A stretch of 64,000 nucleotides of DNA from Ichthyophis bannanicus. Its lineage: Eukaryota; Chordata; Amphibia; Gymnophiona; Ichthyophiidae. The notes under the pieces were generated by a model. It was given only the letters and a program-made list of their open reading frames with translations. It searched no databases and was not told the origin of the DNA. The stretch spans positions 1,444,294,163-1,444,358,162 of the forward strand of contig CM066031.1 of assembly GCA_033557465.1 (NCBI GenBank), read 5' to 3'. Positions 9,125 through 20,147 of this stretch are shown one piece after another (position 1 is the first letter of the stretch; the number at the start of each line of letters is the position of its first letter). Position numbers and translations under genes: made by a program.

Positions 9125-10711
9125 TTTATTTATTTATGTACTTATTTATTTAGACAGTTTTGCATACCACCTTATCCTTCAATCAAAGTGGTCAAACACA
9201 ATTGGAGGTCTACATTTAACAGGGGGGGATACGACTCACAAACGTAAATACTGTGTACTTATAAGTCTAAATGGGGATGGGTAGTTGGGGCCAAGTGGTA
9301 TTGGTAGATGTTGGGCCACTTGGGTGGTATCTGGTGTTGGCAACTTAAGGTGGTTGCTCCTAGGCCTCGGTAAAGAGCAGGGTCTTGAGTGCCTTGTGGA
9401 AGTCTTTGGTGTCATTCAGGGTCCTTAAGTCCATAGGGAGGGAGTTCCACAATGCAGGTGCCAGTAGCGAGGGGCCCTCTTAGATGTTGCTTGCTTAGTC
9501 TTGTGATAACCTGCAGGTGTGCTGATCCCGTTGCTATTGTTGGTTCTTCTTGATCTGTTGCTGGCATCTCTGGTTATTATATCCTGGAGCGCATCTGCCA
9601 AGCGGTGGTGGAAGATTTTAAAGACGTTCAGGATTGTTTTGAATTTTTCACTTGCCATTATTGGGAGCCAGTGTAGCTGTTGTAAGATGGGGGTGATGTG
9701 TTCAGATCTTGCAGTGCCCATGATGATGCGTGCTGTAGTGTTCTGCACCATTTGAAGTGGGTGAATAGTCTGCTGGGGGAGGCCATGGTATAATGAGTTT
9801 CTATAGTCAAGCAGTGGAGTGAAGACTGATTGGCAAACTGTGTGGAAGTGGTCTTGGTTAAGGATTGGTTTGAGCTTTCTGATGATCCTCAACTGGTGGT
9901 AGGCTCTTGCCACAGTTTTAGCAATGTGAGATTTTAGGTTCAGAGCCCTGTCAAGGGTAATGTCCAGGTATCTCACTTCATCCTTGGCTTTTATGGCTTT
10001 GTTTAGAATGCTGATTGTTTGTGGCGGAATGAAAGTGGAGTCTCTTGTGATGAACATAGCCTCAGTTTTATCAAAGTTGACCGCCAGGTTTTTAGTGGAG
10101 AGCCAGGTGCTCATGTCTTCAAGGCATCTTGTCATCATTGTCATGTCAGGTGATTGTAGGTTGATTGGGGCATATACCATGATATCGTCAGCATAGAGAT
10201 GGTAATGTAGCTTGTGGCGTTTGATGACATTGCATATGAGTTGAATGTATATATTAAAGAGTATAGATGATAGTGCTGAACCTTGTGGTATCCCTTGCAT
10301 GACGGTGAACTGCAGTGATTTTTTTTTAGCACATTTGACTTGCTGTGTCCGGTCTTTCAAGTAGTAGGTAAACCATTTTAGGGTGTTCTTACTTATTCCA
10401 ATCTGCTGTAGGCGTTGCAGCATTATGGTATGGGACACTGTGTAAAAAGCCGCTGAGATGTCCATGAATACTAGCAGGAATTCATTCTTTATGTTATCTA
10501 TGCCTTTTAGGAGATTGTTGAAGAGGGAGGTGAGCAGAGTTTCCATATTGTACTGCAGTTTAAAGCCATGCTGATGGGTGTCTTGTGGGGCATTCAAATC
10601 TATGTGGTCCTGCAATTGTCTTTGCACTGTCTTTTCAATGATCTTTGCAAGGAATGGCAGGCTAGAGATGGGGTGGTAGGATTTTGGTTCGGAGGGGCTT
10701 AGTGTGGTGCT
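9125..10711 (-). mobile_element. Younger L2-clade LINE inserted antisense
   Basis: A 5'-truncated antisense L2 sits between CAACCATTA (9116-9124) and CAATCATTA (10712-10720), a 9-bp target duplication with one mismatch. Its 3' end, read on the minus strand, finishes in AAATAAATAAATAA repeats beside the left duplication, and the 5' truncation is at the right. It interrupts the sense L2 exactly inside the RT, between motif B and the YVDD motif. It is much better preserved than its host. Confidence 0.88.
9425..10711 (-). CDS. L2 reverse transcriptase, long open fragment
   Basis: About 429 residues are open on the minus strand. RT motifs in order: YHPISSLPFLAKIIEK, HQHGFKLQYNMETLLTSLFN, motif A FMDISAAFYTVSH, motif B GIPQGSALSSILFNIYI, catalytic YADD, then the L2 C-terminal run PLLDYRNSLYHGLPQ, EHITPILQQLHWLP and an FKI.H block. 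Motif A has FYTV where FDTV is usual, so the Asp after AAF is replaced by Tyr, but the first catalytic Asp (MDIS) remains. The apparent start at the right edge is a TTG next to the truncation point, not a real start. The frame ends early: a one-base shift near 9470-9480 moves the usual ALWNSLP ending into another frame. Confidence 0.85.
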   Translation of the reverse strand, partial: STTLSPSEPKSYHPISSLPFLAKIIEKTVQRQLQDHIDLNAPQDTHQHGFKLQYNMETLLTSLFNNLLKGIDNIKNEFLLVFMDISAAFYTVSHTIMLQRLQQIGISKNTLKWFTYYLKDRTQQVKCAKKKSLQFTVMQGIPQGSALSSILFNIYIQLICNVIKRHKLHYHLYADDIMVYAPINLQSPDMTMMTRCLEDMSTWLSTKNLAVNFDKTEAMFITRDSTFIPPQTISILNKAIKAKDEVRYLDITLDRALNLKSHIAKTVARAYHQLRIIRKLKPILNQDHFHTVCQSVFTPLLDYRNSLYHGLPQQTIHPLQMVQNTTARIIMGTARSEHITPILQQLHWLPIMASEKFKTILNVFKIFHHRLADALQDIITRDASNRSRRTNNSNGISTPAGYHKTKQATSKRAPRYWHLHCGTPSLWT

Positions 10712-10720
10712 CAATCATTA

Positions 10721-11917
10721 TGCTCAATCATCCACTCACATAACATCCATTTTCATATCTATGTGGACGACGTAATGAGTTACACCCCATTTACCACCAC
10801 CAACCCAACGTATGAAGAGATAAAAAGCTATTTCACAGACATCTCACTATGTCTGGCAAACAATTTCCTAAAAATAAATTATAGGAAGATTGAAACACTA
10901 TTCATCACCAGAGATACTGACCTCCATAGAACTAAACAACATAAATGTGATCGTTCAACCAAAGGTCAAATATTTAGGCATCACCCTTGACAAACAACTA
11001 TCTTTCAAGCCTCACATAAGTGCTACAACAAAAACAATATACCACAAAATAAGAACTCTCCGTGACCTCCGCCCACTATTGGATCCATCCAACTTCTCAG
11101 GTTTCCAAGCGATCATAACACCCCATTTTGACTACTGCCACTCAATCTTCTAAGGACTGCCAAAGACAACTAAGCTCCTCATGAATACTACCGTGCATAC
11201 TGCAGCACATATAATCCAAGGGGCATCTAAGAATGATCATATAGCACCAATCATCAAACAGCTCCACTGGTTGCCATTACTCAGCCGCATACACTATAAG
11301 ATTCTACTCCTGACTTTCAAAATTATCAACAAACAATCCGCTTATTTATTTATTTATTTATTTAAAGGGTATTTCTATCCCGCCTTATCCTTCAATCAAG
11401 GCTTATGAACTACAAACACCGTTGAACCCCACCAACCCTAAGAGAATAAAAAATACAAACTACAATAAATATGCTAAACATACCTCAAGAAAAAAACACT
11501 GCTCCCAGTATGCTTGCAATAGAGCTTTTGAACTATATGCGCCATCCCTCTGGAACTCCCTCCCTGGCACTCTCTGATGGACAAATGATCTGTCCATATT
11601 CAGGAAACTACTCAAAACTCACCTCTTCACTGATCACTTTGGCTCAGTTATATAACCCTTCCCTTGTTCCCTCCTTCAATCGCATCCCCCCCTTTCCAAT
11701 GACATTAACAGGCAGTTAACCCTGTTTGTTACCCTATCCCCTCCAAACAAGTAACTACTACTGTATATAAGTTTTTCTGTTAAAATAACAATCAGTTGTA
11801 AATAAAAATTAATTATGTATTTAAGTTCCACTGTTATATGTAAAACTCAGTTGTTGTAATGTGCACCACTTTGCCCTGGTGAAAAGTGGTATAAAAACAC
11901 AGTCAAATAAATAAATA
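10721..11917 (+). mobile_element. L2-clade LINE, 3' piece of the split copy
   Basis: Continuation of the L2 from 7791-9124. It resumes with SIIHSHNIHFHIYVDDV (catalytic YVDD at about 10757-10768). It then carries KVKYLGITLDKQLSFKPHI, LRDLRPLLDPSNF, the HFDYCHSIF region, HIAPIIKQLHWLPL and, after a small insertion (11343-11455), the ALWNSLP-like terminal block. The 3' end is CACTTTGCCCTGGTGAAAAG, then TGGTATAAAAAC and AAATAAATAAATAAAA. Frameshifts and stops make it inactive. Confidence 0.8.
11343..11455 (-). mobile_element. Short L2 3'-end insertion, antisense
   Basis: TTATTTATTTATTTATTTAA at the left, followed by CCGCCTTATCCTTCAATCAA, matches the left end of the antisense L2 at 9125 (also CTTATCCTTCAATCAA). 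It is therefore a 5'-truncated copy of that family, about 110 bp, landed in the C-terminal region of the sense L2. I could not read a convincing TSD, so the right border is approximate. Confidence 0.65.
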
Positions 11918-12495
11918 AAATTGGTTGGTTCTACAGACACTCTCTCAGTGTTTCATTTTTCTAGTCTATTCACTAAGACTTTGGTTTATACTGTATCTTT
12001 ACATCACAGTTTAACAGAGCTATGGCCCTATTGCTCCCACAATGATTTTCAGGCTTAACCTCCCTATGTTTGCAGTTGATTCATGGATGCTAGGAGCTCC
12101 TTTCTAGCTGATGCATCATTAAAAACCCTATACACCAATGGAAACAACAGTTTCCCACAAGCTTGTAGCATTCTATGGGCAACCCATCCTTCCCAGCTGC
12201 TTTTCCTTAGGATAGGTCTTAATTATTTGCCTTATTTCTAAAGTTCCCAAGGACATATTTATATGCATCAGATCCTCATCTGAAATGCCCTGAATCTAAG
12301 AACTAACTACAGAGTATATACCTCACTAAATCTTCATTGCCTTTCTGTACTTTTGAGCGGTATAACTTTTTATAGAAGTTTCTAAATGCCTCATAGATTT
12401 TCTTATGGTACATAAATATTTTTCATTCATCCCATAAACGCTTTGAATTAGCTCAGGGTTTCTTTTCTTCTTGAGCTGCCATGCTAACAAATTTA
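11918..12495. other. Unassigned, 0.6 kb
   Basis: No open frame or repeat structure that I can name. Base composition is ordinary and AT-rich. Confidence 0.4.
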
Positions 12496-13370
12496 CATAA
12501 GAACATAAGAAATGCCATATTGGGCCAGACTAAGGTCCATCAAGCCCAGTATTTTGTTTCCAACAGTAGCCAATCTAGGTCATAAGTACCTGGCAGGTTC
12601 TCAAAAAGCACCCAGGTTCCACAATGCTTGTCCCGGGGCAACGAGTGGATTTCCTGTGTCCCCTTTAATAATGGTTTATGGACCTTTCCTCCAGGAACTT
12701 GTCCAAACCTTTTTTAAAGCCAACTACACTAACAGCTTTTACTACAACTCTGGTAACAAATTCCAGAGTTTGATTATGCGCTGAGTGAAAAAATATTTTC
12801 TCTTATTGGTCTTAAATAGGTTATGTTGTAGCTTCATTGTGTGTCCACTAGTCTTTCTACTTTTTGATGGCATAAACAACCAGTGTACATTTACTTGTTC
12901 CATTCGATTCATTAATTTATAGATCTCTATCATATCTCCCCTCAGCTGTCTCTTTTCCAGGTTGAAAAGCTCTAACCTTTTAAGCCTTTCCTGATAGGGG
13001 TATGCTTCCATTCCCTTTACCATTTTGGTGGCTAGTCTCTGTACCTTTTCTAATTACGTTATATCCTTTTTAAGATATGATGACCAGAACTGCACACAAT
13101 ATTCAAGGTGCTGTTGCACCATGGAATGATACAGAGGCATACTAATATCTTTGGTATTATTCTCCATTCCTTTCCTTATGATTCCTAGCATTCTATTTGC
13201 TTTCTTGGCTGCCGCTGCACACTAGGTGAGGGTTTCTATATATTATCCATGATGACACCTAAATCTTTTTCCTGGGTGGTGGTTCCTAATGTGGAATCTT
13301 TAATTCTGTAATCATAGTTTGGGTTGCCCTAGGTGCATAACTTTGCACTTATCCACATTACTATGACTAC
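12496..13370 (-). mobile_element. Antisense CR1-clade LINE, 3' end
   Basis: The left edge has ACATAAGAACATAAGAA, a 3' tail common in this LINE group when read in antisense. The 12742-13023 frame carries the C-terminal block: MVKGMEAYPYQERLKRL, RGDMIEIYKLMN and KYFFTQRIIKLWNLLPEL. To the right are antisense pieces of the RT C-terminal half, to about 13370. It is closely similar to 22643-23300 and to the sense copy at 58916-59760. Confidence 0.8.
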
Positions 13371-15665
13371 TACTATTGATCATTTATATAGCACTACAAG
13401 GCATATACAGTGCTGCACAAACACATAAAGAAGATGGTCCCTGCTCAAAGAGCTCACAATCTAGTCAAGAAGGATAGTACAAGATAGAAGAAACAAGTGA
13501 TGAAAGCGAAGGAGACACAAGGAGAAAAAGGGATTAGGAATCAAAAGCAGATTTGAAGAGGTAAGTGTTTAGCATGGATATGAAGAGGGGGAGAGAAGAG
13601 ACTTGACGTGAAGACACAGAAAGTTTGGTCCAGGCATAAATTGAAGCATGGAGTTGGCAGTAGAAGAAAAGGGCATTGAGAGAAGAAGGCCAGCCGAGGA
13701 GCAGAGTTCACAAAGAGGGGAAGTAGGGAGAAAGAAGAGAGGAAAGGTAATGAGGGGGAGTGGAATGAATGCATTTATAAGAAGAAGTTTGAATTGGATA
13801 TGGAAGTGGAAGGGGAGCCATTGAAGACATTTTAGAAGAGGTGTAATATGAGTGTATTGGGGCTGGTGGAAAATTAGCCATGCAACAGAGTACTGAATGG
13901 ATAGAAGAGAAGAAAGATAGCACCGAGGGAGACCAGCAAGAAGGAGGTTACAATAGTCCAGTCAGCAGTGGACTAAAGAATGGACAAGAGTTTTAGTAGT
14001 GTGTTCAGAGAGAAAGGAGCAGATTTTGTTAATGTTGTAGAGGAAGAAGCGACAGGTTTTGGTTATCTGTTGTATTTGAGTGGAGAAGGAAAGAGAGGAG
14101 TTGAAGATGACCCCGAGGTTACAGGCTGAAGAAACAGGGAGATGAGTGTTGTCAACAGTGATAGAGAACAGAGGAAGGTTTAGGGGGAAAAATAAGGAGT
14201 TCAGTTTTAGATATGTTTAATTTTAATCGGCGGTTAAACATCCAGGCAGTGATGTCAGATAAGCAGGCAGAGATACGATCTTGGATAAAAGGAGAGCTAT
14301 CAGGAGTGGAGAGGTAGATTTGAGAGTCATCAGCATAAAAGTGATACTGAAAACCATGGGAAGAAAAAAGAGCACCAAGGGACTGGATATAGAGAGAGAA
14401 AAGGAGAGGGCCCAGAACAGACTCTTGGAGTACACCAACTGAAAGAGGGATGGCAGTCAATGTTCCCTCTAATTTTCTGTAGGCTGTGTGCGTATAAAAT
14501 ATCAGCTGTGCAGCTTTTGAAGGAAGGTTAAATTTTTGTGCGCCACATAACGACACTCGGAGTTATATACTTTAAAATTTGACTACACGTCAGAATACAG
14601 TATGTACACCACATTGATTGCACTAGAAAATATTGTAGAACTTATGAAAACCGTAAATGCACAACAACTTTTAAATTTTAAAGACATCTGTGTCATTTTC
14701 TATCAGAATCAGAACCGTAATTTTTGTGCGCTCTGTTGTAAAGTATGTGCGCTCGCTCAGTGAGGTGTGTGCGCGCGCACACGCGCACAGCTTAGAGGGA
14801 ACAGTGATGGCAGTAGAGGAGGAACCACCAGAACAGACACAGAAAAAGTGATTGGAGAGATATGAAGAGAACCAAGACAGCACAGAGTTAAGAGAACCAA
14901 GAAAGGGGAGGATGTCAAGGAGGAGGAGGTGGTCAACAGTATATAAAGCAGCAGAAAGGTCCAGAAGAATGAGAAACGAGTAAAGGCCTTTGGATTTGGT
15001 GAGAAATAAGTCACTGGAGACTTTGACAAGAGCTGTTTAGTAGAATGAAAGGGACGAAAACCAGACTGAAGTGGATTAAGGAGGATATGAGAGGAGAGAA
15101 TTTCGAGACAGTGGTGAAGAACTGCACGTTCAAGAAGTTTGGAGATGAATGGGAGAAGGGAGATGGATAACTGGAAGGGCAAGAAGGATAAAGTGAGAGT
15201 TTTTTTAGGAGAGGAGTGATTACAACATGTTTGAAGACTTAAGAATGTGTGAGATGGAAGGGATGATGGAGGAGGAGATGGAGTTGAGGAGGTGATTGGG
15301 AATGGGATCAGAAGAGCAGGTAGTAGGTTTGGAGGAGGAAAGGAGAAGAGAGGTTTTGTCATCAGAGATTTTAGAAAAAAGATGAAAGGATGAAAGAGAT
15401 TGAGAGGAAAAGTTGTTATTGGAGAGGCGACGAGGGGGTAAAGAATAAGAATAAGAAGATTTGGTGGGGAACTGAAGAGTAATCTTATGTACTTTATTAT
15501 GGAAATAGCTAGAGTTTGGGTAGAGAGAGAAAGAGGAATAGGAGGTGGAGGAGGTTACTCCTTTACCTGTGTAAATGCCTTTGAAAACCGGAGCCTAATG
15601 CAATAAGAGAAGGGAATGACCAGAGGGTATGTTTACAACATTGCGAAAGAGGTGTAATAAGAGTA
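13371..15665 (-). mobile_element. Antisense L2-clade LINE, purine-rich
   Basis: The left edge has TTTATATAGCACTACAAGGC and the CTGCACAAAC...TCCCTGCTCAAAGAGCTCAC string, an L2-group 3' end in antisense. The 14152-14460 frame gives motif B ([18 protein letters not shown], Gln-Glu in place of Pro-Gln-Gly), catalytic [10 protein letters not shown] and a [19 protein letters not shown] block. The 14757-15362 frame carries the RT finger region with LPFISKLLERAVLHH and the NPLQSGFRPFHST block. The hAT MITE at 14458-14806 interrupts it. The window strand is unusually A/G rich through 13480-15540. Confidence 0.78.
14458..14806. mobile_element. Small hAT MITE, 349 bp
   Basis: The ends are CAATGTTCCCTCTAA and, inverted, CACTGTTCCCTCTAAG. 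The flanking 8-bp direct repeat is ATGGCAGT (14450-14457 and 14807-14814), exact. This is a hAT-type TSD. The interior is AT-rich apart from a CGCG/TGTGCG alternating purine-pyrimidine tract at 14764-14788 (GTGTGTGCGCGCGCACACGC), which could favour Z-DNA. It interrupts the L2 RT near motif B. There is no coding capacity. Confidence 0.88.
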
Positions 15666-15669
15666 AATA

Positions 15670-17960
15670 TAAATTTCTGCCATTCGAAAGCCAAGTCTTC
15701 CAATTTATCAAGGTCCTCTTGCAATTTTTCACAATCCTCTTGTGTTTTAACAGCTTTGAATAATTTTGCATCATCTGAAACTTTCATCACCTCACTCATT
15801 GCTCCCATTTCCAGGTCATTTATGAAGATGTTAAAAAGCAGTGGGCCCAGCACAGATTCCTGGGGTAGTTCACTATTCACCTTTCTCCATTGAGAAAATT
15901 GGCTATTTAGCCCTACTCTCTGCTTTCTATCTTTTATCCAGTTCCTGATCCACAATACTACACTGCCTCCAATCCCATGACTTTTTAATTTGGCTAAGAG
16001 TTTCTCATGAGGGACATTGTCAAAAAATTTCTGAAAATCCAGGTACACTATATCAACCGGCTCACCTTTGTCTACCTGTTTATTTACATCTTCAAAAAAA
16101 TATAACAGGTTAGTAAGACAGGACTTTCCTTGGATAAATCCATGTTGGCTTTCTCCCATTAAATCATGACTTATCTATATGTTCAGTAATTTTATTCTTT
16201 ATAATGGTTTCTATCATTTTGCCCGGTAAATGATGTCAGACTCACCAGTCTGTAGTTTCCCGGATCCCCCCTGGAACCCTTTTCAAAAATTGATGTTGCA
16301 TTGGCCATTCTCCAATCTTCAAGTACTACAGATGATTTTAATGATGGTTCACAGATTACTAATAGTAGGTCTGCAATCTCATCTTTCAGTTCTTTCGACA
16401 CACTTGGATGTATATGATCCAGTTCAGGTGATTTACTACTCTTCAATTTATCAAATACTTGTAATACTTCTTCCCGGTTTATCGATATTTCTTTCAATTT
16501 TTCCGATATATCATCTTTAAGTACCATTTCAGGCATGGGTAACTTTACTACATCTTCTTTAGTAAAGACTGAAGCAAAGAATTCATTCAATCTCTCCACT
16601 ATGGCCTTGTCCTCCCTTAGCACCCCTTTTACCCCTCTATCATCTAATGGTCCAACTGACTCACAGGTTTTTTGCTACGAATGTAATTGAAAACGTTTTT
16701 ACATAGAAACATAGAAATATGACGACAGAAAAACACCACATGGTCTATCTAGTCTGTCCTTCCATTTCAACAACTACGACAGTCCCATTTTTACCTTTAG
16801 AGATCCTCTGTGTTTGTCCCATGCTTTTTTGAATTCAGTTACTGTCCTCATCTCTACCACCTCCACTGGGAGACTATTCCACGGATTTTATTATGCAAGC
16901 TTCCTTTAAATTCTATCTTTGTCTGCCTTATCAGTGCCTTGTATCTAACTTTCCAGTGCTTATGTTGTTTGCCATTTTCGTCATTTGGCTCTTTTTTTAA
17001 TTTCCTGAAAGATGCTTTTTTGGCTACAATAGCCTCTCTGGCCTCATCTTTAAACCATGATGGCAGTTTTTTGGCTTTCCTTCCACTTTTCTTAAACCAT
17101 GGAATATATCTGGCCTGGGCTTCCAAGATAGTATTTTTAAACAGGGCACATGCTTGATATAAATCTTTAACCTTTGCAGCTGCTCCTCTTATTTTTTTCT
17201 TAACTGTTTTCCTCATTTTTTCATAGTCTCCCTTTTGAAAGTTAAAAGGTAGTACTGTGGATTTCCTTGCCATCCTTCTTCCATTTATTAAATCAAACGT
17301 GATCATGCTATGATCACTATTGCCAAGTGGCCCCAACACTCTTACCTCTTGCATTCTGTGTTCCACTAAGGATTAGGTCCAGAATAGCTTTCCCTCTTCT
17401 CGGTTCATGAACCAGCTGCTCCTGGAAGCAGTCATTTATTTAATCTAGAAACTTTATCTCTCTAGCATGTCCTGCTATGAGATTGACCCAGTCAATACCA
17501 GGGTAATTGAAATCACACGTTATTATTGTACTGTAACCTTTTTTTAGCTTCCCTGATTTATTTTAGCATTTTACCATCCATCTGTTCATTCTGGCCAGGT
17601 GGTCAGTAGTTCACCTCCACTGTCATCGCCTTCCCCTTTTTACATGTGATTTCTATCCATAGAGATTCTACAGTGTATTTTGTTTCCTGCAAAACTTGAA
17701 TCCCGTGTAGCTCAATGCCCTCTCTACCATAGAGCGCAAACCCTCCACTAATTTGATCTACCCTATCATTGTGATATAGTTTGTACCCAGGTATCACAGT
17801 GTCCCATTCATTGTCCTCCTTCCACCAGGTCTCTGAGATGCCAATCATATCTAACCTTTCATTTAGTGCTATATATTCTAGCTCTCCCATCTTATTTTTT
17901 AGACTACTAGCATTTGCATACAGGCATTTTAGAGGTTGTATTTTATTCATAGTAATCTGG
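15670..17960 (-). mobile_element. Antisense CR1-clade LINE with EN and RT
   Basis: A long, decayed CR1 read on the minus strand. The endonuclease start is at 17603-17950 (CLYANASSLKNKMGEL, MIGISETWW, WDTVIPGYKL, GGFALYGREG). The EN end and linker are at 16890-17366 (GNSDHSMITFDL, then a basic WFKDEAREAI block). The RT fingers are at 16192-16623 (LNEFFASVF, LKSSKSPELDHIHPSV) and the palm at 15670-16159 ([39 protein letters not shown]). SDD replaces the usual ADD and LPQES replaces VPQGS, so the RT is dead. It is truncated at the left, where it abuts L2. Confidence 0.82.
16697..16890 (-). mobile_element. CR1 3'-end fragment nested in the CR1
   Basis: Starting with CATAGAAACATAGAAATATG, this is the antisense of the 3' end at about 1520-1706, including GTGGTAGAGATGAGGACCGT and the ATGGGACAAACACAGAGGAT string. 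It breaks the linker of the surrounding CR1 between the frames at 16192-16623 and 16890-17366. It is a 5'-truncated insertion of the family whose long copy opens this window. Confidence 0.82.
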
Positions 17961-18314
17961 TTATCATTTCCCCTGATTTAAAATACAAAGAATGAAACAT
18001 ACTTCTTAGACTTTTACAAATCAGTTAACCAAACCATGTATTGAAAAATGTCCAACCTCTTCTTGTCTCGTCATTTTATTTTATCCCCTCCATCCCCCAG
18101 AAGCAGGTTACGACATATCCCAACACCTTCACAACATATTTAGGCTTTGGCATTCCATTATCCCAGTTCATATTAAACCCCTTATCACCATACTATTTAG
18201 CACGAGGCCTCTACAAATCCCCCTGACCCTTACAGAGTCCTAAATCCCTCTTTTTGGGGCCTATTATTCTGCCACTTAGTCTTCTAAATTCTAGTTCAAT
18301 TGTACTGAAGTATA
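17961..18314. other. Unassigned, 0.35 kb
   Basis: Sequence between the start of the CR1 endonuclease and the tail end of the L1. It may be CR1 5' untranslated sequence near 17961. Nothing else is recognised. Confidence 0.35.
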
Positions 18315-18547
18315 TTAATGCATGATACATCCAAGACTCTTCCTATACCCACAGAATGCGGTATTACCTCTACCCCTCTTCCCTCCCCACCCTCCCAAAA
18401 TAAACTGTTGACTGCCCCTCCCCCTCCCCTCCCCAAGATTCTTATGGCTACTCTTGAAGTTCTGGGGTCTGCATCCTAAGAGCACCTCCCACTGCCCCAT
18501 AGGTCATCAATGAAGGACATTGAGAATTTGACTCTGGTTTTGTGGGG

Positions 18548-19357
18548 TCAGTGTTTGCAAATACGGTCCCCATTCCAACAAAATGTTTTCTTTATATTTC
18601 TCACTAACACGTGCCCCCACCTGTTCAATAATAAGTAGCAGATAACCTCCTTTTTCCATTGCCCCAATGTGGGGCCCCTCGGTAACCAATTGTGTAGCAG
18701 AATTTGGCGTGCAACCAGCAAAATATGGCCCAGCCAATTACGCTGTGGGCTCCTAAGTCCCTGTACATATGACAACAAACCCAACATAAAAACCTTGGGA
18801 TCTCGCCCTATATCCAATCCCAGAAATAAAACTAGGTGTTTCTGTAGAGCCCCCCAAAACTGCACCACCACCGGGCAGGTCCACCACATATGCCCCAAGT
18901 CCACCCTCGCTACCCCACACTTCGGGCAGCTCGCTGTTGCACTGCACCCTACCTGGAAAGCTCTACATGGGGCAAAGTAGCTCCTTCGCAGTATATGATA
19001 TTGCATTTCCCATAAGTTGGAACTGGTAATAACCCTAGGAATAACAGCAAATGCTCCAATCATGTCTGCCCCCGATATTTCCACATTTAGATCTTTAGAC
19101 CAAGCAGAGGCCAACCTTTGCTCTTGTGGTTCCCCCTCTAAATTGACGTACTCCTTCTGTAATGTAGCTATTCGTGCCTGATATTCCATACCCGAGTACA
19201 GTAGCTCTTCTAGTTGAGTACATATACCATCTTTCAGATCCCTGTCCCCCAAACTGCGTATGTAGCTACACATTTGCATGTATGAAAAGCTATCGGTACG
19301 TCCAAGTCCATACCTTGTTCGCAGTTCATTAAAAGGCAAGGGCTTTCCCTGACTCAT
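18548..19357 (-). pseudogene. L1 ORF2 C-terminal region with zinc knuckle
   Basis: About 269 residues are open. The region contains the CPKCGVARVDLGHMWWTCP pattern (C-x2-C-x8-H-x4-C), the CCHC-like motif that follows the RT in L1-type ORF2 proteins, preceded by RSYFAPCRAF and followed by VQFWGALQKHL. It is the longest surviving open frame of this copy. The frame starts at an internal ATG. Confidence 0.75.
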
Positions 19358-19451
19358 CTATTACAGAAAATGGCTAGCCTATACATTAGCCCACCTGATA
19401 ACCTTTACCTACACCATCCACACGAAATCTCTTGCAATATCCAGTCGAGTT

Positions 19452-19645
19452 TAGAATATTGTATATAGTATCAAGTTAACTTGTACATAGTTCCCCCGGT
19501 TTTCCCATGTATTATTTTCCCTGTTCATTGTAAACTCAATGTTGCCTGTATGCATTGCAGTATGTTTTGTTCGATGTACACCGCGCTGATTATAATAGTG
19601 CGGTATAGAAAAAATGTCAAATAAATAAAATAAATAAATAAATAC
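19452..19645 (+). mobile_element. L2 3' end inserted in the L1
   Basis: A sense-strand L2 tail: GTACACCGCGCTGATTATAA, TAGTGCGGTATAGAAA, then AAATAAATAAAATAAATAAA. It lies between two L1 coding pieces that are continuous without it. It is about 190 bp, 5'-truncated, with no readable TSD. Confidence 0.7.
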
Positions 19646-20147
19646 TTGCTCAATAGCCACTATGCCCTTGGCTTCCCATCTCCGGAACACCCCCCCCCCC
19701 GCAACCCTGGAAGGAAGGCCCCATTGCCATACAGCGGTAGGAGTGGTGTGGCCTGCGGATTCCCAGAACATTTATTACATACTATCTGCCATATCTGTCT
19801 CATCACTTTGAACACTGGACGTACACAAATTATACTTGGAAGCACAGGGACCTTAGCATGTAGCAAATATCGCAGTGCCAATGGACATGCTACCTCCTGT
19901 TCATGTGTTAGGGGCATATACTCATTCGTCGTACCCAGCCAATCCCGCAGATTCATGAGTAAGCACGCTATGTTATATCTCCACACATTGGGAACTCCCA
20001 TACCTCCGCGCTCCCAAGGTCGCCGAAGATGCCTAAGGCTAATCCAAGGTTTGCTCCCTTTCCAAAAAAAAAAAGATTAAGACTTTTCTCCAGCATGGAA
20101 AGCTCACCTCTGGTCATCAATATGGGCAGGACCTGCAATACATGTAA

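Noticed and set aside
13541..13923. Ser/Phe/Pro-rich minus frames as secreted proteins
   Set aside because: They are part of the pyrimidine-rich antisense L2, without RT motifs in these frames and without independent gene signals.
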